Source: Psychrobacter sp. WY6 (GTDB taxonomy: Bacteria > Pseudomonadota > Gammaproteobacteria > Pseudomonadales > Moraxellaceae). From it: DNA of 64,000 nt. The stretch covers positions 1,240,001 through 1,304,000 of the forward strand of contig NZ_CP049902.1 in assembly GCF_018448495.1 (NCBI RefSeq). The letters run 5' to 3'. The notes beneath the pieces were generated by a model, which saw nothing but the letters and a program-made list of their open reading frames with translations, was not told the origin of the DNA and did not search any database. The position numbers and the translations under genes were made by a program. Shown piece after piece: positions 51,330 through 61,586 of this stretch; the first letter of the stretch is position 1, and the number at the start of each line of letters is the position of its first letter.

Positions 51330-51941
51330 GTGATTACTTTATACAAATATAGCCATCCAAGTCGCGCTGAAACGGTCATTTGGGCATTACAGGAGCTGGG
51401 CTTAGAATATGAGACCAAAGAAATAGATGGCAAAAAAGGGGAGCAGCGAAGTCCTGAGTTTTTAGCCGTTAACCCCTTTGGTAAAATCCCTACCATCACA
51501 CATGAAGGCAAACACTTTACTGAGTCGTTAGCTATTATTGAATATCTCAATGAGTTACACCCTGACAAACCTTTGACACCAAACACAGCAGATGAGAACT
51601 TCGCTGAGAAAAACTATAAACTTCGCCAAGTAATTTCATTTGGCATGATCGAGATTGAGAGTTATCTATGGATACTCACCAAAATCAAGGTATTAGACAA
51701 TTATGAAAACTGGCCTGAGGGCACCGCTAACAACTGCCTGAAGTGTATCCAAAAAGCCCTGCCGATTGCTTATGCTTGGGTAGATGAGCAGGAGTATATA
51801 GCGGGGGACAGCTTTACGCTGGCAGACATTTATTATCAGCATTTGTTTTCATGGTTGAAGATGCTGGGTGTTGAGTTGCCTGAGCAGGTTCAAGATTATC
51901 TTGGAAAACTATCGAAGCGTGAGAAGTTTCCTAAGAGATAA
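51330..51941 (+). CDS. Glutathione S-transferase family protein
   Basis: Thioredoxin-fold N-terminal domain (MITLYKYSHPSRAETVIWAL) with the glutathione-binding NPFGKIPTIT and ESLAIIEYL motifs, then an all-helical C-terminal domain containing AGDSFTLADIYY. 203 residues, typical length. A GTG start at 51330 follows AAAAGG. The catalytic residue is probably serine or tyrosine in the first loop. The substrate is unknown. Confidence 0.88.
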   Translation: MITLYKYSHPSRAETVIWALQELGLEYETKEIDGKKGEQRSPEFLAVNPFGKIPTITHEGKHFTESLAIIEYLNELHPDKPLTPNTADENFAEKNYKLRQVISFGMIEIESYLWILTKIKVLDNYENWPEGTANNCLKCIQKALPIAYAWVDEQEYIAGDSFTLADIYYQHLFSWLKMLGVELPEQVQDYLGKLSKREKFPKR

Positions 51942-52028
51942 TCAATCATGAATGTAAGCTGTTGAGAGTGGCGTATAGGCACAATACTCTATGCTAACTA
52001 ATAGCCTTTATCAGAAAAAATGATGAAT

Positions 52029-52066
52029 AAAAAAGGTGGGTTACGACTGAGTAACCCACCTTTTTA
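52029..52066. terminator. Bidirectional terminator between the GST gene and lspA
   Basis: GGTGGGTTAC at 52035-52044 and GTAACCCACC at 52051-52060 form a perfect 10-base stem with a 6-base loop, flanked by A6 and T5. Confidence 0.95.
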
Positions 52067-52102
52067 TTTATAAATTGAATTAATATCTCTAGCTGTAGAC
52101 GG

Positions 52103-52750
52103 TTACGACCGTGGCATTTCACGCTTTTTTTCTAAAAACAGCATGTCAATGACAATCAACGCCACACCGATACTAATGCCCATATCCGCAATATTAAAGA
52201 TAGGGTAATGCCAGACATCAGCGTTGTGTACATGGATAAAGTCGATGACGTGACCATGTAGCAAGCGGTCAATGAGATTGCCAATCGCACCGCCGAGCAC
52301 TAGCGCTAGACCTGTCGATAGTAGCTTGGCTTGGCGCGGGGCTTTTATCAGGTAGCCAATTAAAAATAGCGACATTATCAATGCCAATCCCGAAAAAAAC
52401 CACTTCTGCCAACCACCAGCATCTGCCAAAAAGCTAAATGCCGCGCCATAGTTGTATGCCAATGTCCAATTCAGAAAAGGCTCAATCACAGGCACTGGCT
52501 CATGAAAAGTCAGCTTAGTTTCAGCCAGCCACTTCGTCCATTGATCGATGATTAGCACGACCAACGATAGGAGATACCACGTAAACGCACGACGGCCATT
52601 CGCAATCATTTTTGGCGTCTTATTCAGACGACTTTTCGGTGTCGTTGAGCTGCCTGTGGTTGCATGAGCTGGCTCAGGTGATTTATCGACTTCACCATAT
52701 GGCGGCTTGTTGTCTGATGATTCTGTTGAGTTAGGCGTATGGTTAGGCAT
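52103..52750 (-). CDS. lspA: Lipoprotein signal peptidase
   Basis: LspA is the inner-membrane aspartic protease that removes signal peptides from prolipoproteins. Four membrane helices are visible. The catalytic aspartates lie in GGAIGNLIDRLLHGHVIDFI and FNIADMGISIGV. An N-terminal cytoplasmic tail of about 50 residues, rich in S, T and P, precedes the first helix, making it longer than the usual 160-170 residues. The ATG at 52750 overlaps the ileS stop by eight bases, the usual ileS-lspA coupling. Confidence 0.94.
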   Translation of the reverse strand: MPNHTPNSTESSDNKPPYGEVDKSPEPAHATTGSSTTPKSRLNKTPKMIANGRRAFTWYLLSLVVLIIDQWTKWLAETKLTFHEPVPVIEPFLNWTLAYNYGAAFSFLADAGGWQKWFFSGLALIMSLFLIGYLIKAPRQAKLLSTGLALVLGGAIGNLIDRLLHGHVIDFIHVHNADVWHYPIFNIADMGISIGVALIVIDMLFLEKKREMPRS

Positions 52751-55585
52751 AGTGGCGCACCTCACCATCACCGCTGACGTTAGTCACGCAGCGTGCGCAT
52801 AATTCTGGATGTGCACTATCGGTACCGATATCATCACGGATATGCCAGCAGCGTACGCACTTGGTGCCAGCTGCGGCGCTCACATTGACCACTAAGTCTA
52901 CTGATTCATCCGTGCTGGCGTCAGTTTGCTCATCTGTGCTTGTTTTATCGGCAGGAGCGTCGCTCATAGGTTTCAAAGTTGCGCTACTAGTGATTAGTAC
53001 AAAGCGCAGCTCTTCACCCAGCTTGGCCAAGCTTTCGTGCATTGCACCGTCAGCATATAGATTAACATCGGCAGACAAGTTAGCGTTGATGATTTTTTCA
53101 CACGTGCCGTTTCGATATGTTTATTGACCATATCCTTTGCCAACATGATACGTTGCCAGTCATCGTTGCTGATCGCGCTTAGCTCAAATTCTGGAAATGT
53201 ATACCATTCTTCAGTAAATACATAATTGTCAGCGCCATGCAATACTTCCCACGCTTCTTGTGCCGTGAATGACAAAATCGGCGTAATCCAGCGAATGAGC
53301 GCCTGAACGATATGATAAATAGCCGTTTGCGCAGAGCGGCGTGGCTGTCCATCAGTCTGAGTCGTATACTGACGATCTTTGATAATATCTAAATAGAAGC
53401 TGCCCAAATCTTGCGAGCAGAACGCAGTAATATGCTGGGTGACTTGGTGAAAATCCATGGCATCATAAGCACTGATGATTTGTGCTTGCACGGTTTGCGC
53501 GCGCTCAATGATGAATTTATCAAGGCTGACCAGCTCATTGATATCGACGCTGTTGGTCGCAGGATCAAAGTCATCGGTATTGGCAAGTAAGAAACGCAGG
53601 GTGTTACGGATACGGCGATACATATCGATTGCACCTTTAAAGACCGTTTTACCTGCGCTCATCTCATAGCGATAGTCGCTTGAGGCAATCCACAAACGCA
53701 GCATGTCCGCGCCTGTTTTGTTGATCTCTTCCTGCGGCGTGATGATATTGCCCAGTGATTTACTCATCTTGCGACCGTTTTCATCAACCACAAAACCATG
53801 CGTCAGTACTTGCTTAAATGGTGGGCGACCGTATATGGCTTCGGTCAATAATGAAGTCTGGAACCAACCGCGATGTTGGTCAGAGCCTTCCAAGTAGATA
53901 TCTGCTGGATTGGTCAATTCATCGCGCTGCTCAAGGACCGCAAAATGCGTCGTGCCAGAGTCAAACCAAACGTCTAAGGTATCGGTTGCTTTATCATAGT
54001 CAGCAGCCTCGTTGCCTAAGAAGTCTTCACAGCTGGCATCAAACCAAGCTTCCACACCGCCCGCATCGATTTTTTGTGCAGCGACTTCCATCAGCTCAAG
54101 CGTGTTTGGATGCAGCTCGCCTGTTTCTTTATGGGTAAAGAAAGTAATCGGCACGCCCCATGTACGCTGACGTGAGATACACCAATCTGGTCGACCCGTC
54201 ATCATGGCTTCGATACGGTTTTGTCCCCATGCTGGTGTCCAGCTTACTGCTGGGATATCTGCAAGCGCACGCTCACGCAGACCTTTGGTTTCCATATTGA
54301 TAAACCACTGCGGCGTTGCGCGGAAAATAATCGGTGACTTATGACGCCAGCAATGCGGATAGCTGTGCTCAATCTTGGTATGACTGATTAGATGTCCATT
54401 GTCATGCAGTGCGGCGATGATTTTTGGATTGGCCTTATAAATGTGCTCGCCCGCAAATACCGCTGCGCTGTCCAGATAAACGCCCGTACCACTGACTGGG
54501 TTTTCAACGGGTAAGTTATATTTAAGACCGACGATATAATCGTCAAGACCGTGACCGGGTGCTGTATGGACGAGGCCAGTACCACTATCTGTGGTTACGT
54601 GATCTCCTAGGATAAGCGGTACTTGACGGTCTGCAATCAGTGGATGCTGGGCACGCAAGCCTTCAAGCTCGCGCCCAGATACGGTCGCTAGCACGCCTTG
54701 ATTGCTAAGTTTGAGTTCCGTTAATGCTGTTTCAACCAAGTCCGCGGCTAATAGCAAATTACCTTTTTCAGTCGCCACCACGCTATAGTTGTGTTCAGGA
54801 TGTACAGAGATGGCTTGGTTAGCAGGTAGCGTCCAAGGGGTCGTCGTCCAAATAACAGCGGCGATATTGCCTGCTACATCAGCCAACGAGGCAACCTTAT
54901 CCGTATCTAAAACATCGAAGCTCACATAGATAGCATCAGACACTTTATCTTGGTATTCCACTTCCGCCTCAGCCAGCGCAGAGCTACAGTCTAAGCACCA
55001 GTTGACCGGCTTCATACCGCGAGTCACATGACCATTGTCATAAATTTTGGCCAATGCGCGCACGATGTTGGCTTCTTGATGGAAGTTCATCGTTAGATAA
55101 GGATTGTCCCAATCACCAAACACGCCTAGACGTTTAAAATCCGCCTTTTGCAATTCAATCTGGGTACTCGCATACTCGCGGCACAGGCCACGGAATTCAG
55201 TGGCGGAGACTTTTTGACCAACCTTGCCGACTTTGGCTTCGACCTTTTGCTCGATAGGCAGACCATGACAGTCCCAACCAGGGACATAAGGCGCATCAAA
55301 GCCGGATAGCGTTTTTGACTTCACGATAATGTCTTTGAGTACTTTATTAACCGCGTGACCCAAGTGAATCTGACCGTTGGCGTAAGGAGGGCCATCGTGC
55401 AAAATGTATTTGGTCGCCCCAGCACGTGCCTGACGAATTTTGCCGTACACATCATCCGCTTCCCAAGCAGCAAGCCAATCTGGCTCACGCTTGGCAAGGT
55501 TGGCACGCATCGCAAATGGCGTATCGGCAAGGTTTAGCGTGTCTTTATAATCTTGGCTTGGCGTATCAGTACTTTTATCAGTCAT
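52743..55585 (-). CDS. ileS: Isoleucyl-tRNA synthetase (one frame change)
   Basis: Class I synthetase charging tRNA-Ile, with an editing domain. The HIGH motif is HLGH at residues 74-77, and KMSKS occurs in [10 protein letters not shown]. The editing domain [15 protein letters not shown] is present, and the C-terminal zinc finger has CVRCWHI and CARC. One base (a G) is missing near 53088; correction reads [16 protein letters not shown]. An insert rich in D, T and S precedes the zinc finger. Joined length is about 947 residues. An essential gene, so the break is almost surely a sequence error. Confidence 0.95.
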
Positions 55586-56010
55586 AGAAGGTGTCTTTTT
55601 AGAAAATGGATTAAAAATCGATGTAAAGTCAGATGTGACATTTAGGGTAATGCTTAGCTGGCTGCTTAACCGTTGATGATCGCTTTCTCACTTATAATAT
55701 ATCGCTGTGCATCAACGTCATAAATATGCTTACGTCAATAATAAATGCTATCGAGACGAATGCAACATAAAATATGCTTATGGATAATAAAATACCGTGA
55801 TAGCAATAAACTAAAAAGAGGCAATGAGATTGCCAGCTATTATATGACAAAAAGGCTAGGGTAAAAAGAGCTGGTCAGTATTGTCCTTATTTTAGCCAAA
55901 ACCAATCATTTATATGAGTGATGCATCACCTATTGAATCATACGGATGGCAAGTGCCATTGTCTATCGATTGGGCTCTAAATAATTGGACTCTAAATAGC
56001 AGGCTAAGCG
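55586..56010. other. Intergenic region upstream of ileS
   Basis: A 425-base AT-rich gap between the ileS start and the end of the thioredoxin-like gene. It must hold the ileS promoter on the minus strand. No T-box-like leader, repeat, RNA or frame was recognised. Confidence 0.4.
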
Positions 56011-56573
56011 TTAAAAAACGGATGATAACCATAAGCGCAATTTAAGCGACCATAAGGGTTGAATGCCCGTCAAACCTTGAGTCATCTCGCCATTCTTTAA
56101 GATGACATACGAAGGTGTCACTTGTCCTTGCCAATCAGCGAAGATGCTGCCTTCTTGATCATTTATCGTCGTAAAGCGATAGCTGTTTTATTAAGGTAGC
56201 GGTGCAGCTCTTGGTCAGTGCTTGATTTAATGGCAATCGTAACGACTGGATAATCATTTGCGGCGGCAAGTTTGTCTATGGTCGGCGAGGTGATACTACA
56301 AATGGGACACCACGTGCCCCAAAAATACACCAGCGTTGGTTGTTCATTGCTCAGCGCCGCTAAGTCAACGACTTGCCCTTGATAATCGGTCAGTTGCAAT
56401 TGCGGGTTGGCGGGCATGATAGGCTGTCGCCACCAATTGATAGCGGTATAAATAACAGCAAATACCAAGCCATATATGAGTAGGTTTTTAGCGATAGACA
56501 ACCCCTTTTGCTTGGGTGTTTTCTTTGGCTTTTTAATGGATTTTTCAGTATCAGTATCAGTATCAGTCGTCAT
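56011..56573 (-). CDS. Membrane-anchored thioredoxin-like protein (one frame change)
   Basis: A TlpA/ScsD-like disulfide oxidoreductase. From the ATG at 56573 it has a threonine/aspartate-rich start, a basic stretch, one membrane helix (NLLIYGLVFAVIYTAINWW) and a thioredoxin domain with LVYFWGTWCPICSITSP, the CPIC active site. The frame changes near 56171; the other frame supplies the missing end, including SIFADWQGQVTPSYVILKNG, with the conserved cis-proline in TPSYV, and a stop at 56011. Restoring it gives about 187 residues. It probably works in periplasmic thiol-disulfide balance. Confidence 0.82.
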
Positions 56574-56716
56574 AATGGCTGCTTTTTTGCTATAGGTTTT
56601 GTATAAACGGCTTTGATAAGTAGTTGTTGATAGATAAAAATAAACGGCTGAAATGTCAGCCGTATTACTCATAAATTTTATTAAACCGTGTTCAGTGTTG
56701 GTTTTAAAGTGACTGA

Positions 56717-58353
56717 TTAAGGTTTTTGCGCACGGTTTTGTAATGGGTCACCGAGCAGGACACTACCAGAGTTTTCGAGGCGCTCATCATCGCTTAGCTT
56801 ACTGGCTGATACTTTAGATTTTCTCTTCCACTTCAAACTATACAAGTCGTCACGGCGATCAAGCAGATTATGTACCGAGCCTTCGTTACGGACATGAATA
56901 AGCTTGTCTAAGTTCACATCTGAGAAAAATACCATCTCAGTGTTGGCGGTGGTTTCTGCCATAATCGCATCATGCGGGAAAGCAAAATCTGATGGCGAGA
57001 AGATAGAAGACTGTGCGTATTGAATATCGAGACTTTCAACCTGTGGTAAGTTACCAACCGAACCACAAATCATCACATAGCATTCGTTTTCAATCGCACG
57101 TGCTTGGGCGCAGTGGCGCACGCGTAGATAGCCGTTTTGCGTATCTGTCCAAAAAGGCACGAACAAGATATCCATATCATCAAGTGCCATGAGGCGGGCA
57201 AGCTCAGGGAATTCAACGTCATAGCAGACCAAAATACCGATACGACCGGCATCGGTATCAAACACCTTGACCTCGTCACCGCCTTCGATGACCCAAGCGC
57301 TACGCTCATGCGGGGTAATATGGATTTTGCGCTGCTCTTCGACCGTACCATCGCGGCGGCACAAGTAGCTGACATTATATAACGTATCGTCCTCGTCCAA
57401 GTACGGCATCGAGCCTGTAATGACGTTGACGTTGTAGCTGACCGCTAAATGCGATATCTCATTTTTAAACCATTCGGTATAACCGGCCAAAAATCGAATA
57501 GCGACGTTTTGATCCGTCGATTCACACAGACCCATCAGCGGTGCGTTAAAGAACTCTGGTAAACAAGCAAAGTCAGAATTGTAATCAGCCATAATATCGA
57601 CAAAGAATTCGACTTGCTGCAGCAGCTCTTCAGGTGACTCGACTTCACGCATTTGCCATTGGATACCACCAATACGCACCTCAGACTTACGAGTGTTTGG
57701 CTTATAGTCCTGCGGCTCGTAATAAATATTTGCCCACTCAAGTAAAGTAGCAAAACCTTTAGATTGTTTATCGTCAGGCAAATAAGCCGTTAAGATGCGC
57801 TTGACGATAAAGCCATTTGAGAGTTGGAAAGACAATGCAGAATCATGAATTTCACGAGCCGCGACGGCTTCAATATATCGCCAGGTGTGAGATCTTGATG
57901 GTTATGATAGTTCGGGATACGACCACCAGCCAAAATAGCTCGGAAGTTTAACTGGCGACACAGCTCTTTACGGGCATCGTATAATCGACGTCCTAGGCGA
58001 TAACCACGGTATTCAGGGTCGATCAGCGCATCTAAACCGTAAATAGCATCGCCTTCAGGGTTGTCTCTGATAATCTCTTTATGACCAATCAAGTCGTCGT
58101 AGGTGTGCGGGTTAGAAAACGTGGCATAATCAACACGCATAGATAACACGATACCAATCAATTGATCATGATCAAATAAAGCGATCTGACCTTCAGGGAA
58201 GGCATCGATTAAGGTATTAATAGTGTTCTTTGACCATGCACCGCCCAAGTTGACATAGACGCGATCCATCAGTGCTTTTAATTGTGGATAGTCTTTCTTC
58301 TTGATTTCAGCGATGGTTAGATGAAAGTCGTCTAGTTTTTCTATTTTGCTCAT
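56717..58353 (-). CDS. GNAT acetyltransferase-carbon-nitrogen hydrolase fusion (one frame change)
   Basis: The N-terminal GNAT domain (from MSKIEKLDDFHL at 58353) has the acetyl-CoA loop YRGYRLGRRLYDAR. The C-terminal nitrilase-superfamily domain has the catalytic triad in LPEFF (Glu), EEQRKIHITPHE (Lys) and VCYDVEFPE (Cys). One base is missing near 57882; correction reads TPGDYIEAVAAREIHDSALS. The two-domain layout matches Bacillus subtilis YhcX-type proteins, about 545 residues here. AGGAAC precedes the start. The substrate is unknown; an amidase acting on an acetylated compound is only a guess. Confidence 0.88.
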
Positions 58354-58477
58354 AATGTTCCTGCTTTGGATCTTTATTAATTTTAGTGATATCAAATAGC
58401 ATGCGTTGCCACAATTTGGTTGGCAATTTTTTGTGTAAAAAAAGTGATAAAAATATTCCAATCATAAAATATTACCG

Positions 58478-58513
58478 TTACAATAAATTATCATTGTATT
58501 TACAATAAGTTAT
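58478..58513 (+). repeat. Pair of 14-base direct repeats
   Basis: TTACAATAAATTAT at 58478-58491 and TTACAATAAGTTAT at 58500-58513 differ at one base and are 22 bases apart, two helical turns. Confidence 0.7.
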
Positions 58514-58536
58514 GAAGATAGTTTATCTTATAACTT
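58507..58536. repeat. AT-rich inverted repeat
   Basis: AAGTTATGAAGATA at 58507-58520 and TATCTTATAACTT at 58524-58536 are reverse complements apart from one extra G, with a 3-base loop. Confidence 0.7.
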
Positions 58537-58586
58537 CTGTCAGCTTTGGCGTTACTGATGTGTTTTTTGAACCTCATATCATTTTA

Positions 58587-58638
58587 AAGTAGCTATAAAT
58601 TTAAATTAAAGTGACTATAAATTGAAGTAACTATAAAA
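58587..58638 (+). repeat. Three direct repeats of AAGTRRCTATAAAW
   Basis: AAGTAGCTATAAAT (58587-58600), AAGTGACTATAAAT (58609-58622) and AAGTAACTATAAAA (58625-58638) start 22 and 16 bases apart. Confidence 0.75.
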
Positions 58639-58935
58639 TTTTTCATAATGTTCACAAACAGTCGTTGGGGTTAATACAAGCCAAGTGTTTGGTACAGATT
58701 TTAACCTGAGGGTGTCAGTACAGATATTCTGTTAGCTTAACATTATTTTTAAATATCATATCTTAGAGCGCTTGGTTTTGATCTATTTGTTTTGCTGGTT
58801 ATCATAACAAGCTACTCAAGTAATGACAGTTTAACGTGGTAACTATTTGCTACGTTTTTGTGAGTCGCTGTCTTTTTTCATTGGGGCATCGTTTTGTTTA
58901 GCCGTATTTAATCGGCTTTTTAGGATTGTTTTATT

Positions 58936-59565
58936 ATGCCCTCAAGTCACAACAATAGAGTCAGTAGCTGGGATGAGATAGAAGACTCAGCGCTGGTTCA
59001 ATTGGTGTATGTTAGTAGTTTGACACTTGTCTCACGTTTAAGCGCCTCTATATTTGATGAAGTAGAATGTCATGCGCGTAACTATAATCAACAGCATGGC
59101 ATTACAGGTACTCTATGTTATGGTAGTGGTCATTTTTTGCAATGCATCGAAGGTGAGAAAGCGCACGTATTTGCCTTAAAGCAACGCATATTTGCGGATA
59201 ATCGTCATAAGAATACTGAAATATTGCTGTTGCAGACGATAGAACATCGCCGTTTTGCGGATTGGCGTATGCGCTTATTATTTTTAGAGCGTTGGTTATG
59301 GTCACCAGCGAGCAAAAAGCAAGCTGCACAGTTATCGCCATATTTGCCATTTGCGCCGCATAATTGGTCACCTGATCGTACCGAGAATTTTTTACAAATC
59401 ATCAAAACCTTTGATACGCCGCCACATATCAAAGCGGCTGGTATTACCTATAATGCACTGGGCAATATGTTTCGTCATATCGCCGCCCCGCACCAAGCAT
59501 TTTTAATCGTTCAAGGTTTTTTAAGTGTGTTATTAGTGGTAGCGCTAGTGTTGTTATTTTTATAA
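58936..59565 (+). CDS. BLUF blue-light photoreceptor with C-terminal membrane helix
   Basis: BLUF domains bind FAD and sense blue light. The expected residues are visible: Y25 in QLVYVSS, N51 in NQQHGITG, Q69 in FLQCIEGE and W110/M112 in FADWRMRL. The domain covers about residues 18-118. A middle region of about 65 residues follows, and the protein ends in a strongly hydrophobic helix at about 188-209 (IVQGFLSVLLVVALVLLFL) at the very C-terminus, as in a tail-anchored protein. No enzymatic output domain is present. Intact frame, 209 residues. A terminator follows directly. Confidence 0.9.
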   Translation: MPSSHNNRVSSWDEIEDSALVQLVYVSSLTLVSRLSASIFDEVECHARNYNQQHGITGTLCYGSGHFLQCIEGEKAHVFALKQRIFADNRHKNTEILLLQTIEHRRFADWRMRLLFLERWLWSPASKKQAAQLSPYLPFAPHNWSPDRTENFLQIIKTFDTPPHIKAAGITYNALGNMFRHIAAPHQAFLIVQGFLSVLLVVALVLLFL

Positions 59566-59584
59566 ATAATCGCTTTGATAAGCC

Positions 59585-59623
59585 AAAAAAGACGCTAAAC
59601 CATCACGTTTAGCGTCATTTTTT
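59585..59623. terminator. Terminator after the BLUF gene
   Basis: GACGCTAAAC at 59591-59600 and GTTTAGCGTC at 59607-59616 form a perfect stem with a CATCAC loop, flanked by A6 and an ATTTTTT tract; also suits the converging FAD oxidoreductase gene. Confidence 0.93.
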
Positions 59624-59662
59624 ATGCCATTTTAATTATGAGCTTAATCATTGAATAAGCAC

Positions 59663-61113
59663 TTACATATCAAAAATCTTGCCACGGTTCATAATATTAT
59701 TTGGATCAAAGACTTTTTTCACCTCTCGTAAGTACTCAATCTCAGTCTCACTGCGGCTATAATGTAGATACGGCTTTTTAGTCATACCGACGCCATGTTC
59801 AGCCGAAACCGAACCGCCATACTTCTGTACCGTCTCAAAAACGTGTTGTTGACGATTTGACACTCTGCAAAGAAATCATCTTTACTCATGTTTTCAGGCT
59901 TTAGAATATTAAGATGCAAGTTACCATCACCGATATGACCGAACCAGCAAACCTCAAAGTCAGGGTAGTTACTGCTGACGATGTGATCAATCTCGGTGAT
60001 AAACTCAGGGACATAGCTTATCAGTACAGATACATCGTTTTTATAAGGCGTAAATACTGAGATGGTCTCAGAAATGTATTCGCGCAATTTCCACAGCTCT
60101 TCAGCCTGTGCCAAGCTCTGGCTCATGACACCATCGACGACCCAGCCTTGCTCCATACAATGCTCAAATATCGCCATGGCTTTATCCATGATAGGCTCGT
60201 ATGGTGCTTCAAACTCTAATAGCGTATAGAACTTGGTGCGCGACTCAAATGGCTCTTGTACTTGACCATGTGCCATCAACTTATCAATCGCCACATCATC
60301 AAAGAATTCAAACGCGGTCAAGTCAATCTTCGCTTGGAAGGCTGATAGCACATTCATGACATCATTAAAGCTGTCCATGCCCAGTACCATGACATTTAAG
60401 TCTTGCGGCTGACGCTCAAGCTTAACTTGTGCATGGGTCACAAGCCCAAGTGTGCCTTCGCTACCGATAAACAATTGACGCAAGTCATAACCAGTGGCGT
60501 TTTTGACCATACCGCGGTTGAGCTGCAAGATATCGCCTTTACCAGTGACCACTGTCAGCCCCATAATCCATTGACGAGTCATGCCATAGCGTATGACTTT
60601 GATACCGCCTGCATTGGTGCCAATATTGCCACCGATTTGACTTGAGCCAGCTGAGGCAAAGTCGACAGGGTAGTACAAGTCTTTAGACTCTGCGAATGAT
60701 TGCAACTGCTGAGTAATGACGCCTGCTTCGACTTCAACTATTCGATCGGCTGGATAAAACTGTCCGATACGGTTCATTTTATCCATACTGACGACAATCT
60801 CGCCATTGGCGGCGACGGCACCAGCTGACAAACCGGTACGACCGCCACTTGGCGTTAGTACCACATTGTGCTCATTGGCAAGCAGTACAATCGCTTGTAC
60901 TTGCTCAGTAGTCTTCGGAAAGACGATGGCAGCAGCAGCAGGCGCAAAATGCTTAGTCCAGTCTTTGCCCCAATGCTCTAAGCTCTCAGGGTCGGTTTTG
61001 ATTTGGATGGCGTCAAACTGATGAACATCCATCAAAGTGCTCAAAATAGTTTGAACAGCAGCTGTTGTATGGGTTGCAGAGGTGCTTTGGCTAGATAAAG
61101 AAGTCATGGTCAA
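59663..61113 (-). CDS. FAD-linked oxidoreductase, GlcD/D-lactate dehydrogenase type (one frame change)
   Basis: A flavoprotein that oxidises a D-2-hydroxyacid. The FAD-binding part has VLTPSGGRTGLSAGA, FASAGSSQIGGNIGTNAGG and GSEGTLGLVT; the C-terminal part has WFGHIGDGNLHLNIL and SVSAEHGVGMTKK. The frame changes near 59855 (NQHVFETVQKYGGSVSAEHG is in the second frame). Joined length is about 483 residues. D-lactate, glycolate and D-2-hydroxyglutarate dehydrogenases share this fold; the neighbouring serA makes D-2-hydroxyglutarate dehydrogenase plausible, since SerA-type enzymes can form that acid. Confidence 0.87.
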
Positions 61114-61586
61114 ATCTCGGTATAAACGTAAGCGCTATGCCTAAAGGGGATTATTATATCGCTAAATGGATATAAACATAGCCACATAGGTATGTTTATA
61201 TAGTACGTTTATATGATTATAAGTGAGCCAGTAAAGCAATGATAGAAAGATGTCATGTTGCGTGCTTATATGGCGGTAAATGGTAAAAAATAGTTTAATA
61301 AACGTCGAACAGCGTGATTTACTATAGCATAAAAATTTTTCAGGCTTGATAACCAATAATTCATCTAATCTGCTAACATCGCCGCCCAATTTTGTGTAAG
61401 ATATCCAGACTGTTTTCGTTTCACCCACCCTATAGTTAAAGCATTGGTAAGTGGTTACGACGTTAACCTCATTTAATGTACTCAGTGTATGGTTTGCGCT
61501 TGGTTACTTTGTACCTACTTTAAACGGCTTCGACTACAGATTATCCCTCAGATAATTTTACAAGACAATTATAGGACAGTTCTCAT
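61114..61586. other. Divergent region between the FAD oxidoreductase and serA
   Basis: A 473-base gap holding promoters for both directions and the palindrome at 61170-61201. A further half-site-like GTTTATAT follows near 61208. An AGGAC ribosome-binding site lies before serA. No gene recognised. Confidence 0.5.
61170..61201. promoter_or_regulatory. Palindromic operator candidate
   Basis: ATATAAACATA at 61170-61180 is the exact reverse complement of TATGTTTATAT at 61191-61201, with a 10-base centre. It lies 57 bases upstream of the FAD oxidoreductase start. Confidence 0.65.

Larger units (their letters stand above)
58354..58935. other. Repeat-rich divergent region upstream of the BLUF gene
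   Basis: A 582-base AT-rich gap between divergent genes. It holds a 14-base direct repeat pair (58478, 58500), a 13-base palindrome (58507-58536) and three copies of a related 14-base motif (58587-58638), listed separately. No reading frame or RNA gene recognised. Confidence 0.6.
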
